Assembly (NCBI GenBank): GCA_029974595.1
Contig: JARKRC010000063.1
Location: forward strand, 1-64,000
DNA: 64,000 nucleotides
Direction of reading: 5' to 3'
DNA from: Ereboglobus sp.
GTDB lineage: Bacteria > Verrucomicrobiota > Verrucomicrobiia > Opitutales > Opitutaceae
Shown here piece by piece: positions 26,337 through 34,979 of this stretch; the stretch's first letter is position 1; each line of letters begins with the position of its first letter. The notes beneath the pieces were generated by a model, which saw only the letters and a list, made by a program, of their open reading frames with translations, did not search any database and had not been told where the DNA came from. The translations under genes and the position numbers were made by a program.

Positions 26337-26747
26337 ATGACAAAACTCGCCCTCATCATTTCGGCACTCGCCGCCGCGCTCGCGCTGGCCGGCTGCTCAA
26401 AGTCCGCGCGTCTGCCCTCGACCGTGACCATCGTGCAAAAGAACGATGAACTCGCCAAAAAAGCGACGCTCGTGCTCGGCGACACGCTCCTGGTCGAAAT
26501 GCCCGGCGACATGACGACCGGCCACCTGTGGGAGCTTTTGCCGCTGCCCGCCGACACGGCGGGGCTGGCATTGGGCGAGGGCCGCTACGTGTCCGGACAG
26601 ACGCCGTCCGGCGGACCGGGGCGGTTCGTTTATGTGATGCGCACCGTGCACGTGGGCGAGCAAAAGCTGGAGTTCGTTTACCGCCGCACGGCCGAAAAAG
26701 ACAAACCGCCCCTGAAAACTTTCACGGTCACGGTGATGGTGAAGTGA
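26337..26747 (+). CDS. Chagasin-like (I42) protease-inhibitor lipoprotein
   Basis: A 136-aa lipoprotein. The signal ends in the lipobox LAGC (Cys20). The mature part carries the inhibitor-I42 loops: MTTGHLWEL, corresponding to the NPTTGxxW loop, a glycine-rich SGQTPSGGPGRF loop, and a C-terminal LEFVYRR. Chagasin-type proteins block papain-family cysteine proteases. Its gene sits between polyprenyl synthase and a second S9 peptidase; the neighbour is a serine peptidase, so direct inhibition of it is not expected from family knowledge. Confidence 0.82.
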   Translation: MTKLALIISALAAALALAGCSKSARLPSTVTIVQKNDELAKKATLVLGDTLLVEMPGDMTTGHLWELLPLPADTAGLALGEGRYVSGQTPSGGPGRFVYVMRTVHVGEQKLEFVYRRTAEKDKPPLKTFTVTVMVK

Positions 26748-26864
26748 GTTCGTCCGCGCCACGCGGCGGGACGCCTGAGGAAGCAGATTTGTTTTCTTTT
26801 GTGAGCAGATAAGAAAATGCTTCATGCGAAATCCTCCCCATCATTCCGGCCCTTTTCGTTACTC

Positions 26865-28841
26865 ATGAAGCCCTCCAATTTTGCGCGATTGAAAAAACAC
26901 ATCGGATTTGCCGCGATTTTTGCGCTGTCGGTTGCGACATTTCCGGCGGCGCCTTCCGACGAACCAGCCTATTTGCCACTGCCGGAAGCGATGCGCGCCG
27001 TCGGCATTCCCCGGATACCGAAGACGCAGGTCGATGATGTGCAAAAATACGCGAGGCTCGGCGGCACGTCATTTCGCGGCTGGCATCCGCAGGAACGGGC
27101 AATGCTCGCCACCGTCAAATCCGGCGAAACAAGCCAGCTCGCGCTCATCCCGTCGCCCGGAGCGCGCAGGCAAACGCTCACGCGCGGCAAGGAGCCCGTG
27201 GCGGCCGGCACGATGCTCCAGGCCGGCAACCGCCTGCTGCTCGTTTACCAGCACGATACCGGCGGCGATGAGCGATTCCAACTGAGCGTGCTCGATATGG
27301 CTGACAAAAAAACGCGCCTGCTCACCGACGGAAAATCGCGCAACACCGGGCAATGTTTTTCGCATTCCGGACAGTGGGTGGCCTACACATCGACGCGTCG
27401 CAACGGACGCGATACCGATGTTCTCGTCACTGCTCTCGACGGCAAAGTCACGCGCACACTCGTGCAGGCGGACAGCCCCGGCTGGAGCATTCACGATTGG
27501 TCGGCGGATGATAAACATCTGCTGGTCGGAAAAGGCACGGCGCGCACGTGGCAGCTTGTCTCGGTTGCCGATGGCCGCAGCCGCGCGATCCGGAAACCGA
27601 CGGGGAGTGCAGCTTATTCGAGGGTGCGTTTTGCCGAGGGCGGCAAGGCGCTTTATGCGATTGCCGATATCGACGAAGGCGCGCGGCGGGCCTTGGTGCG
27701 CGTCGATTTGAAAACAGGCAAACAAACCGAAATCGTGGCCGACACGCGGTGGGATGTTGAGAGCTATGCGATTTCTCCGGATGGACGCACGATCGCCTAC
27801 GTGGTCAACGAAGATAGTTTCAGCAAATTGCACCTGCTCGACATCGCGACAAAACGCGAGCTGGCGGTTCCCGATTTGCCCGCAGGCATGATCGCAGGCG
27901 GGAGCCTGGAATGGCACCCGAAATTGCGCGAAGTGGGTTTCTCGATGAACAGCGCGCAGTCGTCGTCATCTCCCTATTCGTTGAACGCCGATTCCGGAAA
28001 ACTCACCGACTGGCGCAGCCGGAAGAGCGGCGCGACCATGCGCTTTTCCGAGCCCGAGCTGGTTCACATCGAGGGTTTTGACAGGCTGCGAATCTCCGCG
28101 CTGGTTTATCGTCCCGATCCGCTGAAATTTCCCGGGCCGCGTCCGGTGATTGTCTCGTTTCACGGCGGTCCCGCGTCCCAGTCGCGCCCCGGATTTCTGG
28201 GCAGAGATAATTACTACGTCAATGAAATGGGCATCGCGCTCGTGTTTCCAAACGTTCGCGGCTCGACAGGCTATGGACGTGAGTTTTCACGGATGGACGA
28301 CCGCTACAAACGCGAGGATTCGGTGAAGGATGCGGGCGCTGTTTTCGAATGGATACGCAAGGACAAACAGCTCGACGGCGCCCGCATCGGTGTGATGGGG
28401 GGCAGTTATGGCGGTTACATGGCGCTCGCCACGATGGTGCGTTACAATGATATCGTACGCTGCGGTGTTGACCGGGTTGGCATTTCCAATTTCGTCACGT
28501 TTTTGAAAAGCACGGCGGATTACCGGCGTGACAATCGCCGTAAGGAATACGGCGACGAACGCGACGAAAAAATGCGGGCCTTTCTCGAAAAAATCTCACC
28601 CGCGAACAATGTGGATAAAATACGCGCGCCGCTTCTCATCATCCAGGGTGAAAACGATCCGCGCGTGCCGCTCGGCGAATCCGAAACGATGCGCGACCAA
28701 ATCCTCAAGCGGAACGGCATCGTCTGGTATCTTGGCGCGGCCAACGAAGGCCACGGTTTCAAGAAGACCAGCAACTCCAATTATCAATTCCACGCAACGG
28801 TGCTGTTTTTCAAAAAATATCTGCTCGGCGAGGTGGAGTGA
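26865..28841 (+). CDS. S9 family peptidase (prolyl oligopeptidase family), second copy
   Basis: A 658-aa secreted serine peptidase. A signal peptide (FAAIFALSVATFPAAPS) is followed by a beta-propeller and a hydrolase domain with Ser514 in GGSYGGYM, Asp598 in ENDPRVP and His630 in EGHGF. It is clearly paralogous to the one at 6877-8820, sharing for example SQSRPGFL, GIALV, PNVRGS and YRRD. The ATG at 26865 opens the signal peptide; an ATG at 26817 is possible. Its 3' end overlaps the convergent methyltransferase gene by 32 bp. Confidence 0.93.
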   Translation: MKPSNFARLKKHIGFAAIFALSVATFPAAPSDEPAYLPLPEAMRAVGIPRIPKTQVDDVQKYARLGGTSFRGWHPQERAMLATVKSGETSQLALIPSPGARRQTLTRGKEPVAAGTMLQAGNRLLLVYQHDTGGDERFQLSVLDMADKKTRLLTDGKSRNTGQCFSHSGQWVAYTSTRRNGRDTDVLVTALDGKVTRTLVQADSPGWSIHDWSADDKHLLVGKGTARTWQLVSVADGRSRAIRKPTGSAAYSRVRFAEGGKALYAIADIDEGARRALVRVDLKTGKQTEIVADTRWDVESYAISPDGRTIAYVVNEDSFSKLHLLDIATKRELAVPDLPAGMIAGGSLEWHPKLREVGFSMNSAQSSSSPYSLNADSGKLTDWRSRKSGATMRFSEPELVHIEGFDRLRISALVYRPDPLKFPGPRPVIVSFHGGPASQSRPGFLGRDNYYVNEMGIALVFPNVRGSTGYGREFSRMDDRYKREDSVKDAGAVFEWIRKDKQLDGARIGVMGGSYGGYMALATMVRYNDIVRCGVDRVGISNFVTFLKSTADYRRDNRRKEYGDERDEKMRAFLEKISPANNVDKIRAPLLIIQGENDPRVPLGESETMRDQILKRNGIVWYLGAANEGHGFKKTSNSNYQFHATVLFFKKYLLGEVE

Positions 28842-29628
28842 TGCCTTGCGCGCCGGCTTCCCGCCCGGGAACACCGAGATATAATCGCGCCATGTAGCGC
28901 ATTTCCACGCGGCCGTTGCGCGATTCCTCGGAGAAGAGTTTTTTCAGTGCGGCGACAAAGGCTGCGTGATTAGGATGCCCGGGATTCGGCGCATAGGAGA
29001 GCGAGAGGGCAAAGCCGATGAGCGCATCAAGGTCGAGCGATTGCGCGTTTGGAATCATGACGATCTGGTGCGCGCCCGGAGCGAAAAATGCGGTGAAGAT
29101 GGTTTCGTTGAGATTCTTGTGGCGGGTGTTCGCGTAATCGGGCGCGAGCTCGCGTTGCACGTTTTCGAATTTTTCGAGGAACACAGTGCCGGAACGCAGG
29201 CGCTCATTCCAGATGAGCGCGACGAGGCCGCCGGGCTTTAGAACGCGGGCAAACTCGCGGCGCGCGGCAGCCCGGTCGAACCAGTGGAACGACTGCCCGG
29301 CCGTGATGAGATCAACGGAATGCGGAGGCAGGGTGGTGTTTTCGGCGGCGGCATCGACGCTGGCGAAGCGCGGGTCGGCGCCGAGTTTTTGCTCGGCGGC
29401 CACGCGCATGGCTGCGTTGGGCTCGACGGCGTAAACACGCTTGGCAAGCGGAAGAATGAGTTCGGTCAGGATTCCGGTGCCCGAGCCGATGTCGGCGACG
29501 ACGCTTGCCGAGGGCGAGAGATTCGCGAGCGCGGCAAGACGAGCGATCAATTCGGGTGGATAACCCGGACGGTAGCGAACGTAGTTATCGACGCGACCGG
29601 TGAAGCGTGTGGTTGGATTGAGCGTCAT
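28810..29628 (-). CDS. SAM-dependent methyltransferase, class I
   Basis: A 272-aa methyltransferase of the Methyltransf_11/UbiE-like type. Motif I is VVADIGSGTG, the acidic SAM-ribose contact is in VYAVEPNAAM, and a later ITAGQSFHWFD with ARVLKPGGLVALIW is typical of the group. The substrate is unknown. The ATG at 29628 precedes FTGRVDNYVRYRPGYP, the usual lead-in of this subfamily. Its tail overlaps the convergent S9 peptidase gene by 32 bp. leuA lies 38 bp upstream on the same strand. Confidence 0.9.
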   Translation of the reverse strand: MTLNPTTRFTGRVDNYVRYRPGYPPELIARLAALANLSPSASVVADIGSGTGILTELILPLAKRVYAVEPNAAMRVAAEQKLGADPRFASVDAAAENTTLPPHSVDLITAGQSFHWFDRAAARREFARVLKPGGLVALIWNERLRSGTVFLEKFENVQRELAPDYANTRHKNLNETIFTAFFAPGAHQIVMIPNAQSLDLDALIGFALSLSYAPNPGHPNHAAFVAALKKLFSEESRNGRVEMRYMARLYLGVPGREAGAQGITPPRRADIF

Positions 29629-29666
29629 GGCGCACGGGCGCGGTTCGCGTGCGTCTGCATCGGAAA

Positions 29667-31355
29667 TCAGCGCACATCGTGCGCCGCGGCGCGGTTGACG
29701 GCGCTGGCGATGGCCTTGATGGAGGCGAATTCGATGTTGGTGTTGATGCCGACGCCGAAGTAGGTGCGGCCGCGCTGCGTCTTGATCTGGATGTAGGACG
29801 CGGCGCGCGCCTCGGCGCCTTTGCCGAGTGAGTGCTCGCTGTAGCTGATGAGCTCGAACTTCGGGAGCTCGGTGCTTTCGGCAAGGGCGCGCACGAAGGC
29901 GTCGATCGGGCCGTTCCCTCGGGCGGTGATTTTTTGCGGTTTGCCGCCGTCGATGCGCACGGTCGCCTCGCAGCGCACGGTGTTGTCGCGTTTTTCGGCG
30001 GTCTTGAAGTGCTCGAGCTGGAGCGGCGTTGTGCGCTTGATGTATTCGTCCTCGAAGGCCGCGAGGATTTGCTCCGGGCTGAGCTCGGTGCCTTTCGCAT
30101 CGGCGATGTCGTTGATGAGCTTGCCGATTTCCTTGTGCATGAGTTTCGGCAGTTGATAGCCGTAATCGGTTTCGAGCACATAGGCGACGCCGCCTTTGCC
30201 GGACTGCGAATTGATGCGGATGATCGCCTTGTAACTGCGGCCCAGGTCGGCGGGGTCGATGGGCAGGTAAAGGACGTCCCAAGGTTTTCCGGCGGACTGG
30301 CGCGGTATCGACTTTTTGATCGCATCCTGGTGCGAGCCGCTGAACGCGGTGAAGACGAGTTCGCCGGCGTAGGGATGCCGCGGGTGGACTTCCATGCGCG
30401 TGCAACGCTCGTAGACTTCGCGGACGTGGTTGATGCGGCTGAAATCGAGGCGCGGATCGACGCCGTGCGAATACATGTTCAGAGCGACGTTCATGATGTC
30501 GAGGTTGCCGGTGCGCTCGCCATTGCCGAAGAGCGTGCCCTCAACGCGGTCGGCTCCGGCGAGCAGCGCGAGCTCGGTGGCGGCGACACCGGTGCCGCGG
30601 TCGTTGTGCGTGTGCAGCGAGACGATGGTGCTGTCGCGGCGCGTGAGATGGCCGCACATCCATTCGATCTGGTCGGCATGGACGTTCGGCGTGCCGTATT
30701 CGACGGTGGCGGGGAGGTTGAGGATGATCTTGTTTTGCGGCGCGGGCTGCCAGACGTCGCTGACGGCCTCGCAGACTTCGAGCGCGAAATCGAGTTCGGT
30801 GCTGGTGAAGCTCTCGGGCGAATATTCGTAACGCAGGTTCATTCCCTCGGCGATGAGCGGCTGCGCGCGCTCCTTGAGGAGGCGGGTGCCGTTGACGGCA
30901 ATCGCCTTGATGTCGTCGCGCGAGGCGTTGTTGAAAACGTATTCGCGCTGCTTGGGCGAGGTGGAGTTGTAGAGGTGGAAGATGGCGTTTTTCGCGCCGC
31001 GCAGCGCTTCGAGCGAGCGCGTGATGAGCTCCTCGCGGCACTGGCAGAGTATCTGGATGGTGACATCGTCGGGGATGAGTTTTTCCTCGATGAGGCGGCG
31101 GCAGAAATCGAATTCGATCTGCGAGGCGGAGGGGAATCCGACTTCGATTTCCTTAAAACCGATGTCGTGGACGAGCATGTTGAAGAACTCCAGCTTTTCG
31201 GTGACGCTCATGGGCTGCGCGAGCGCCTGGTTTCCGTCGCGGAGGTCAACGCTGCACCAGATCGGCGCGCGGGTGAGGGTGCGATTGGGCCACTGCCGGC
31301 CGGGCAGATCGACGGGAGGGAAAGGAACGTATTTGGTGATCGGAGCTTTTTGCAT
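29667..31355 (-). CDS. leuA: 2-isopropylmalate synthase
   Basis: LeuA (562 aa) condenses acetyl-CoA with 2-oxoisovalerate, the first step of leucine synthesis. The catalytic barrel begins WCSVDLRDGNQAL with the metal-binding Asp, and SLHTHNDRGTGVAA supplies metal-binding His residues; GNGERTGNLD is also conserved. The C-terminal regulatory LeuA dimer domain (YIQIKTQRGRTYFGVGI) is present, which points to leucine feedback inhibition. It is the long (LeuA2-type) form. The ATG at 31355 gives MQKAPITKY. A long hairpin lies ~130 bp upstream. Confidence 0.95.
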   Translation of the reverse strand: MQKAPITKYVPFPPVDLPGRQWPNRTLTRAPIWCSVDLRDGNQALAQPMSVTEKLEFFNMLVHDIGFKEIEVGFPSASQIEFDFCRRLIEEKLIPDDVTIQILCQCREELITRSLEALRGAKNAIFHLYNSTSPKQREYVFNNASRDDIKAIAVNGTRLLKERAQPLIAEGMNLRYEYSPESFTSTELDFALEVCEAVSDVWQPAPQNKIILNLPATVEYGTPNVHADQIEWMCGHLTRRDSTIVSLHTHNDRGTGVAATELALLAGADRVEGTLFGNGERTGNLDIMNVALNMYSHGVDPRLDFSRINHVREVYERCTRMEVHPRHPYAGELVFTAFSGSHQDAIKKSIPRQSAGKPWDVLYLPIDPADLGRSYKAIIRINSQSGKGGVAYVLETDYGYQLPKLMHKEIGKLINDIADAKGTELSPEQILAAFEDEYIKRTTPLQLEHFKTAEKRDNTVRCEATVRIDGGKPQKITARGNGPIDAFVRALAESTELPKFELISYSEHSLGKGAEARAASYIQIKTQRGRTYFGVGINTNIEFASIKAIASAVNRAAAHDVR

Positions 31356-31659
31356 GTGAGTGCGGAACGAACGAAATTTGAAAAATAAAAGAGAAAAAAT
31401 ACCGTGAAGGGGCGACGTGTGTAAATGTCGCAAACCGCTGCGCACATTTTTTTGCGGGCGGTGGAATGACAGGCAAACGATGGACGCACGATCAGCCGCT
31501 CACGCGACCCGCTCGGATCGTGCGTCTAGATAAGTCGAAGCGCCTGCGCGAAGTTTCGCATGTGATACGGCGCACGGAAAACCCGCGCGCTCGGAGAGTC
31601 AAGAGGGGATTTGCAACGCGCGCCCGGCTTCGCCGTTTCGCCGACATTTTCCCGTTGTC
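31356..31659. other. Gap upstream of leuA
   Basis: The 304-bp gap between the SDR 3' end and leuA start contains a large perfect hairpin (listed separately) and an A-rich tract close to leuA. No leader peptide with a run of Leu codons is evident on the minus strand. Confidence 0.35.
31483..31526. promoter_or_regulatory. 11-bp perfect hairpin in the leuA leader
   Basis: GACGCACGATC (31483-31493) pairs perfectly with GATCGTGCGTC (31516-31526) across a 22-nt loop. No T-run follows on the leuA strand, so it is not a classical terminator. It may be an operator or an mRNA leader element, or a terminator for the upstream SDR transcript. Confidence 0.45.
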
Positions 31660-32847
31660 CTAACTCAGCATGACCTGCCCGCCGGTGACCGGGAGCGCCT
31701 GACCGGTTTCGTAAGTTTGCTCGACCAGATAGAGCACGGCCTTGAGGACGTCGGCCCCGGTGCAACCGCGTTTCATGGGAACCTTCTGCTCGTAGAACGT
31801 CCTCACGTCGGCGACGGTTTTCGCGCCCGGCACTTTTCCGGTTTTGAGATATTGCACAAAGAGGCCGTTGCGCGGATCGGCCCAAAGCGGGCCGTCGAAA
31901 AAATTGCCGGGGCAGACGGCGTTCACCTTGATGTTATACCCCACGAGTTCCTTCGCGAAACTTTGAACCAGACCGATGCCGCCGAATTTGCTCCCGGCGT
32001 AGGCGGCATTTTTGTCGGAACCCTCAAGGCCCGACTTGGAGTTGATTTGGATGATGTCCGTCGTCCATGCGGGGGCGGCGGCATGCTGCGCTTTCATGAG
32101 CCGCCCGCAGTGTTTGGTGATGATGGCAAAAGCCGTGTAATTGATGTCGGTGACGGCCCTGAAGTCCGTCATGTCCTGCTCCAAAATAGAAGCGGCGCGG
32201 AGCACCCCGGCGTTGCTGACGCAGAGGTCAATTCCACCGGCGGTCAGCGCAAAGGTTTCCATCATGGCCCGCACCGAGGCTTCGTCCGCGACGTTGACCT
32301 CCAGCGACAGGGCCGTGGTTTTCCCCTGTCTGGCGTTCAGGGCCGCGGCAACATTATCGGCCCGTTGTTTGTCTAGGTCGGCGATGAAGACAAACGCTCC
32401 GGCTGCGGCGAGCCCGCTGGCGATTTCCTCGCCGAAGCCCCGCGCGCCTCCGGTGACGAGCGCCACCTTGTCTTCCACCACGTTTGCGCGTGCGGCGTTC
32501 GTGTCGCGGTGCGCGCGAGTCCATGCCGGCATCCGTTCGCCGCGCCGGATTTTTTCGACGCCTTCGCAGGTTGGCGCGCAAAGAAACGCACACACGCCGC
32601 TGCCGCTGGAAATCCTGACGCGCAGGGGCGCCGCGCCCTCTGCGAAGTGGCGGCTGTTTTCAAAAGCCTCCGCGAGTCGCTGCGCTGTCGCCGTCTCGTT
32701 TTCGATCGCATCCGCGTCAAGAGTGACAGCCAGCCCGGCGGGCTCCTTCGCAGTGTCCTGCGGCTCATGGGAGACAAACCAAGGGCGTCCGGTTTGCGCG
32801 ATGAGCGCGCCCCTGAGCAACGGGGCGAGAAGCGAGGGCGCTTTCAT
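31660..32847 (-). CDS. SDR oxidoreductase, sorbitol-6-phosphate 2-dehydrogenase-like, with N-terminal extension
   Basis: A 395-aa protein. The C-terminal ~265 residues are a short-chain dehydrogenase: TGGARGFG cofactor motif, SNAG, and the catalytic Ser (INSKSG) and YxxxK (YAGSK). The ending QTYETGQALPVTGGQVM and the KVPMKRGC block resemble sorbitol-6-phosphate 2-dehydrogenases, which oxidise glucitol-6-P to fructose-6-P. The first ~125 residues (starting MKAPSLLAPLLRGAL) are an unrecognised extension not found in compact SDRs. It lies 4 bp after the fructose-6-P-aldolase-like gene, so the pair may act in sugar-alcohol catabolism (inference). Confidence 0.85.
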   Translation of the reverse strand: MKAPSLLAPLLRGALIAQTGRPWFVSHEPQDTAKEPAGLAVTLDADAIENETATAQRLAEAFENSRHFAEGAAPLRVRISSGSGVCAFLCAPTCEGVEKIRRGERMPAWTRAHRDTNAARANVVEDKVALVTGGARGFGEEIASGLAAAGAFVFIADLDKQRADNVAAALNARQGKTTALSLEVNVADEASVRAMMETFALTAGGIDLCVSNAGVLRAASILEQDMTDFRAVTDINYTAFAIITKHCGRLMKAQHAAAPAWTTDIIQINSKSGLEGSDKNAAYAGSKFGGIGLVQSFAKELVGYNIKVNAVCPGNFFDGPLWADPRNGLFVQYLKTGKVPGAKTVADVRTFYEQKVPMKRGCTGADVLKAVLYLVEQTYETGQALPVTGGQVMLS

Positions 32848-32851
32848 GGCT

Positions 32852-33520
32852 TCAGGCGATTCTCTTTGTTCCCTGCGCTTGCTCCCAATCGCTGGCAAAG
32901 GTTGCGACCGCGGCGCGCACGGCATCCGTTTCGACCGCCGTTTCCAGAAGTTCCGGCGACGCTGTGATGGCGTGCGCGCCGGCGGCGATGGCGCGGGTGA
33001 TTTGGGCCGTGTTTTTGAAACTTGCCGCGAGGATTTTTGTGGCGGCTCTGTCGCGGTCGATGAGGGCGCGCATGGCCCGGATGTCCGCCTCCGCATCCGC
33101 GCCGAGGTTTTCCATGCGGTTGAAATACGGCGCGATAAAATCCGCGCCCGCCGTGATCGCCAGAAAAGCCTGCATCCGCGTGTAAATGGCGGTCGCGGTT
33201 ATTTTGCAGCCGCTCGTTTTCAAGACGGACATGGCGGCAAGACCCGCGTTGGTTGTCGGAATCTTGACGTGGATGTTGCGGTCGAACCGGCACAGCGCAT
33301 TTGCCTCCGCGAGCATTCCGGTGGTGTCGATGGCGATGACTTGTGCGTGCAAATCGCGCCTGTCGCCGATGAGCGCGCGGATTTTTTCGAGATGCTCGCG
33401 CAGGTTTATCGCGCCCTCGGTTTTCAAAATGGACGGGTTCGTCGTGACGCCGGAGAAGGGATAAATCTTCGCGTATTTTTCGATGCTGGCGATGCTGGCG
33501 GTGTCGAACAGGAATTCCAT
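32852..33520 (-). CDS. Fructose-6-phosphate aldolase / transaldolase-like (FSA/TalC type)
   Basis: A 222-aa class I aldolase of the FSA/MipB/TalC group. The Schiff-base Lys is in HVKIPTT, FSGVTTNPSIL is the N-terminal hallmark, and IAPYFNRMENLG is typical of FSA rather than of long transaldolases. FSA-type enzymes split fructose-6-P to dihydroxyacetone and glyceraldehyde-3-P or act as transaldolase. It is just upstream of the SDR gene, with a 4-bp gap. The ATG at 33520 gives the typical MEFLFDTA start. Confidence 0.92.
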   Translation of the reverse strand: MEFLFDTASIASIEKYAKIYPFSGVTTNPSILKTEGAINLREHLEKIRALIGDRRDLHAQVIAIDTTGMLAEANALCRFDRNIHVKIPTTNAGLAAMSVLKTSGCKITATAIYTRMQAFLAITAGADFIAPYFNRMENLGADAEADIRAMRALIDRDRAATKILAASFKNTAQITRAIAAGAHAITASPELLETAVETDAVRAAVATFASDWEQAQGTKRIA

Positions 33521-33572
33521 TTTGCTTCGGGTTTTCCCGAGTATCAACCGCCACTCCCACGGTGGAGCAAGT

Positions 33573-34979
33573 TCATTGTTGGCTGCGTGGAAACCGTGAA
33601 GGTTCGGTCGCGGGCGGCAGGTGAACTGTGAAGATGGTTCCTTTTGCGATTTCGCTTTCGACTGTGATGGTTCCGCCGTGGGCTTTCACGATGGCATCGC
33701 AGATGGCGAGGCCGAGACCTGTGCCGCCGCTGGCGGCGCGGGCGCGGGAGGCGTCGGCACGGTGGAATCGCTCGAAGACGCGCGACAGTTGATCGGGCGC
33801 AATTCCCGGGCCGGTATCGCTGACCGAGAGGCACGCGCCGCCGCCGTCTTGATTTGTCCGCAGGGCGATGGTTCCGCTGTCGGGGGTGAAGTGAATGGCG
33901 TTGGCGAGCAGGTTGGTGATGACTTGGGAAAGCCGCGCGGAATCGCCGTGGCAGGGCGCGGCCCGGAGATCGAGGTCGAGGCGCAATCGTTTCGCCTCGG
34001 TGAGAGGGCGGACAAGATTCGCGCAATCGCGGGCCAGTCCGGCAAGATCGCAAGGCTGGCGTTGGATCGGCTCGACGCCCGCATCAAATCGGGCGAGGTC
34101 GAGCAGCGAATCGATAAGCGTTTTCATCCGCTGGGCGGCGCGCACGCAATCGGCGAGCGCCTCGCGATATTCGGCGGGGGTCTGCTCGCGCAGGAGAGCG
34201 CCTTGCGCATGGGTGAGAATGAGCGAGACCGGCGTGCGGAGCTCGTGGGAGGCGTCGGCGGTGAATTGCTTCTGCCGCGCGAATGCGGTTTCCAGCCGGG
34301 CGAAGGTTTCGTTGAGCACGTTGGAAACCTCACCGAGTTCGTCCTCCGGCTTGGGAACATCAATGCGCCGCGAGAGATCACCGTCGGCAATTTGTTTCGC
34401 GGTGCGGCTGACTTTGGCGAGCGGGCGCGTCACCCGGGAGGCGATCCACCAGGCGAGCCCGAGCCCGAGCAGCAGCACGCCGAGGCCGAACGCGGCGAGC
34501 GACGCGGCGTCGGCGCGCATCGCGGCGCGCTCACTCCGGATGTCCCGCCCGACCAGAAAACAGCGGCCCGAGGGCGCGACGTGGATCAGCTCGCGGAAAT
34601 CGCCGCGCATCCGGAAACTTCTCCCCTTGTCCCTTTGCGCGGGCATCGGGGTTTCAGGGGCGTCGTTGGAGTGTCCTTGCACGAGGCCTTCGCCCAGCCA
34701 CACCCAGTAGTAGAACGGATCGCCGCCTTCGTTGGCGAAAAGCTCAAGCGTGCGGGGCGAAAGGTGCGGCTGGCTGACTTCACGCAGACGCTGCCCGGCT
34801 TCAGGCCGGTAGGCGCCGATGAGCAAATTCAGTCTTTTTTCGAGTTCGCGGTCGATCTCGGCGATTCGCGCCGCGCTCTCGCGGTGCCATGCCACGTAGC
34901 CAAAACCGGCGAGCACAACAAGCAGCAGCAGGCCGATGTGGCCGAGCAAACGCGCGCGAATGGAGTAGCGGAGCTTCAT
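33573..34979 (-). CDS. Two-component sensor histidine kinase
   Basis: A 468-aa inner-membrane kinase. Membrane segments at ~10-30 and ~160-180 flank a small periplasmic sensor domain. HAMP follows, then HisKA with His245 in TADASHELRTP, and HATPase with N-box (LLANAIHFTPD), G1 DTGPGIAP and G2 GGTGLGLAI. The overall form resembles CusS/QseC-type sensors, but the signal cannot be inferred. The start codon overlaps the regulator stop in an ATGA junction, indicating coupled translation. Confidence 0.93.
   Translation of the reverse strand: MKLRYSIRARLLGHIGLLLLVVLAGFGYVAWHRESAARIAEIDRELEKRLNLLIGAYRPEAGQRLREVSQPHLSPRTLELFANEGGDPFYYWVWLGEGLVQGHSNDAPETPMPAQRDKGRSFRMRGDFRELIHVAPSGRCFLVGRDIRSERAAMRADAASLAAFGLGVLLLGLGLAWWIASRVTRPLAKVSRTAKQIADGDLSRRIDVPKPEDELGEVSNVLNETFARLETAFARQKQFTADASHELRTPVSLILTHAQGALLREQTPAEYREALADCVRAAQRMKTLIDSLLDLARFDAGVEPIQRQPCDLAGLARDCANLVRPLTEAKRLRLDLDLRAAPCHGDSARLSQVITNLLANAIHFTPDSGTIALRTNQDGGGACLSVSDTGPGIAPDQLSRVFERFHRADASRARAASGGTGLGLAICDAIVKAHGGTITVESEIAKGTIFTVHLPPATEPSRFPRSQQ

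Noticed and set aside
29832-31388. A 518-codon plus-strand open frame
   Set aside because: It is antisense to leuA, which has all its catalytic motifs.
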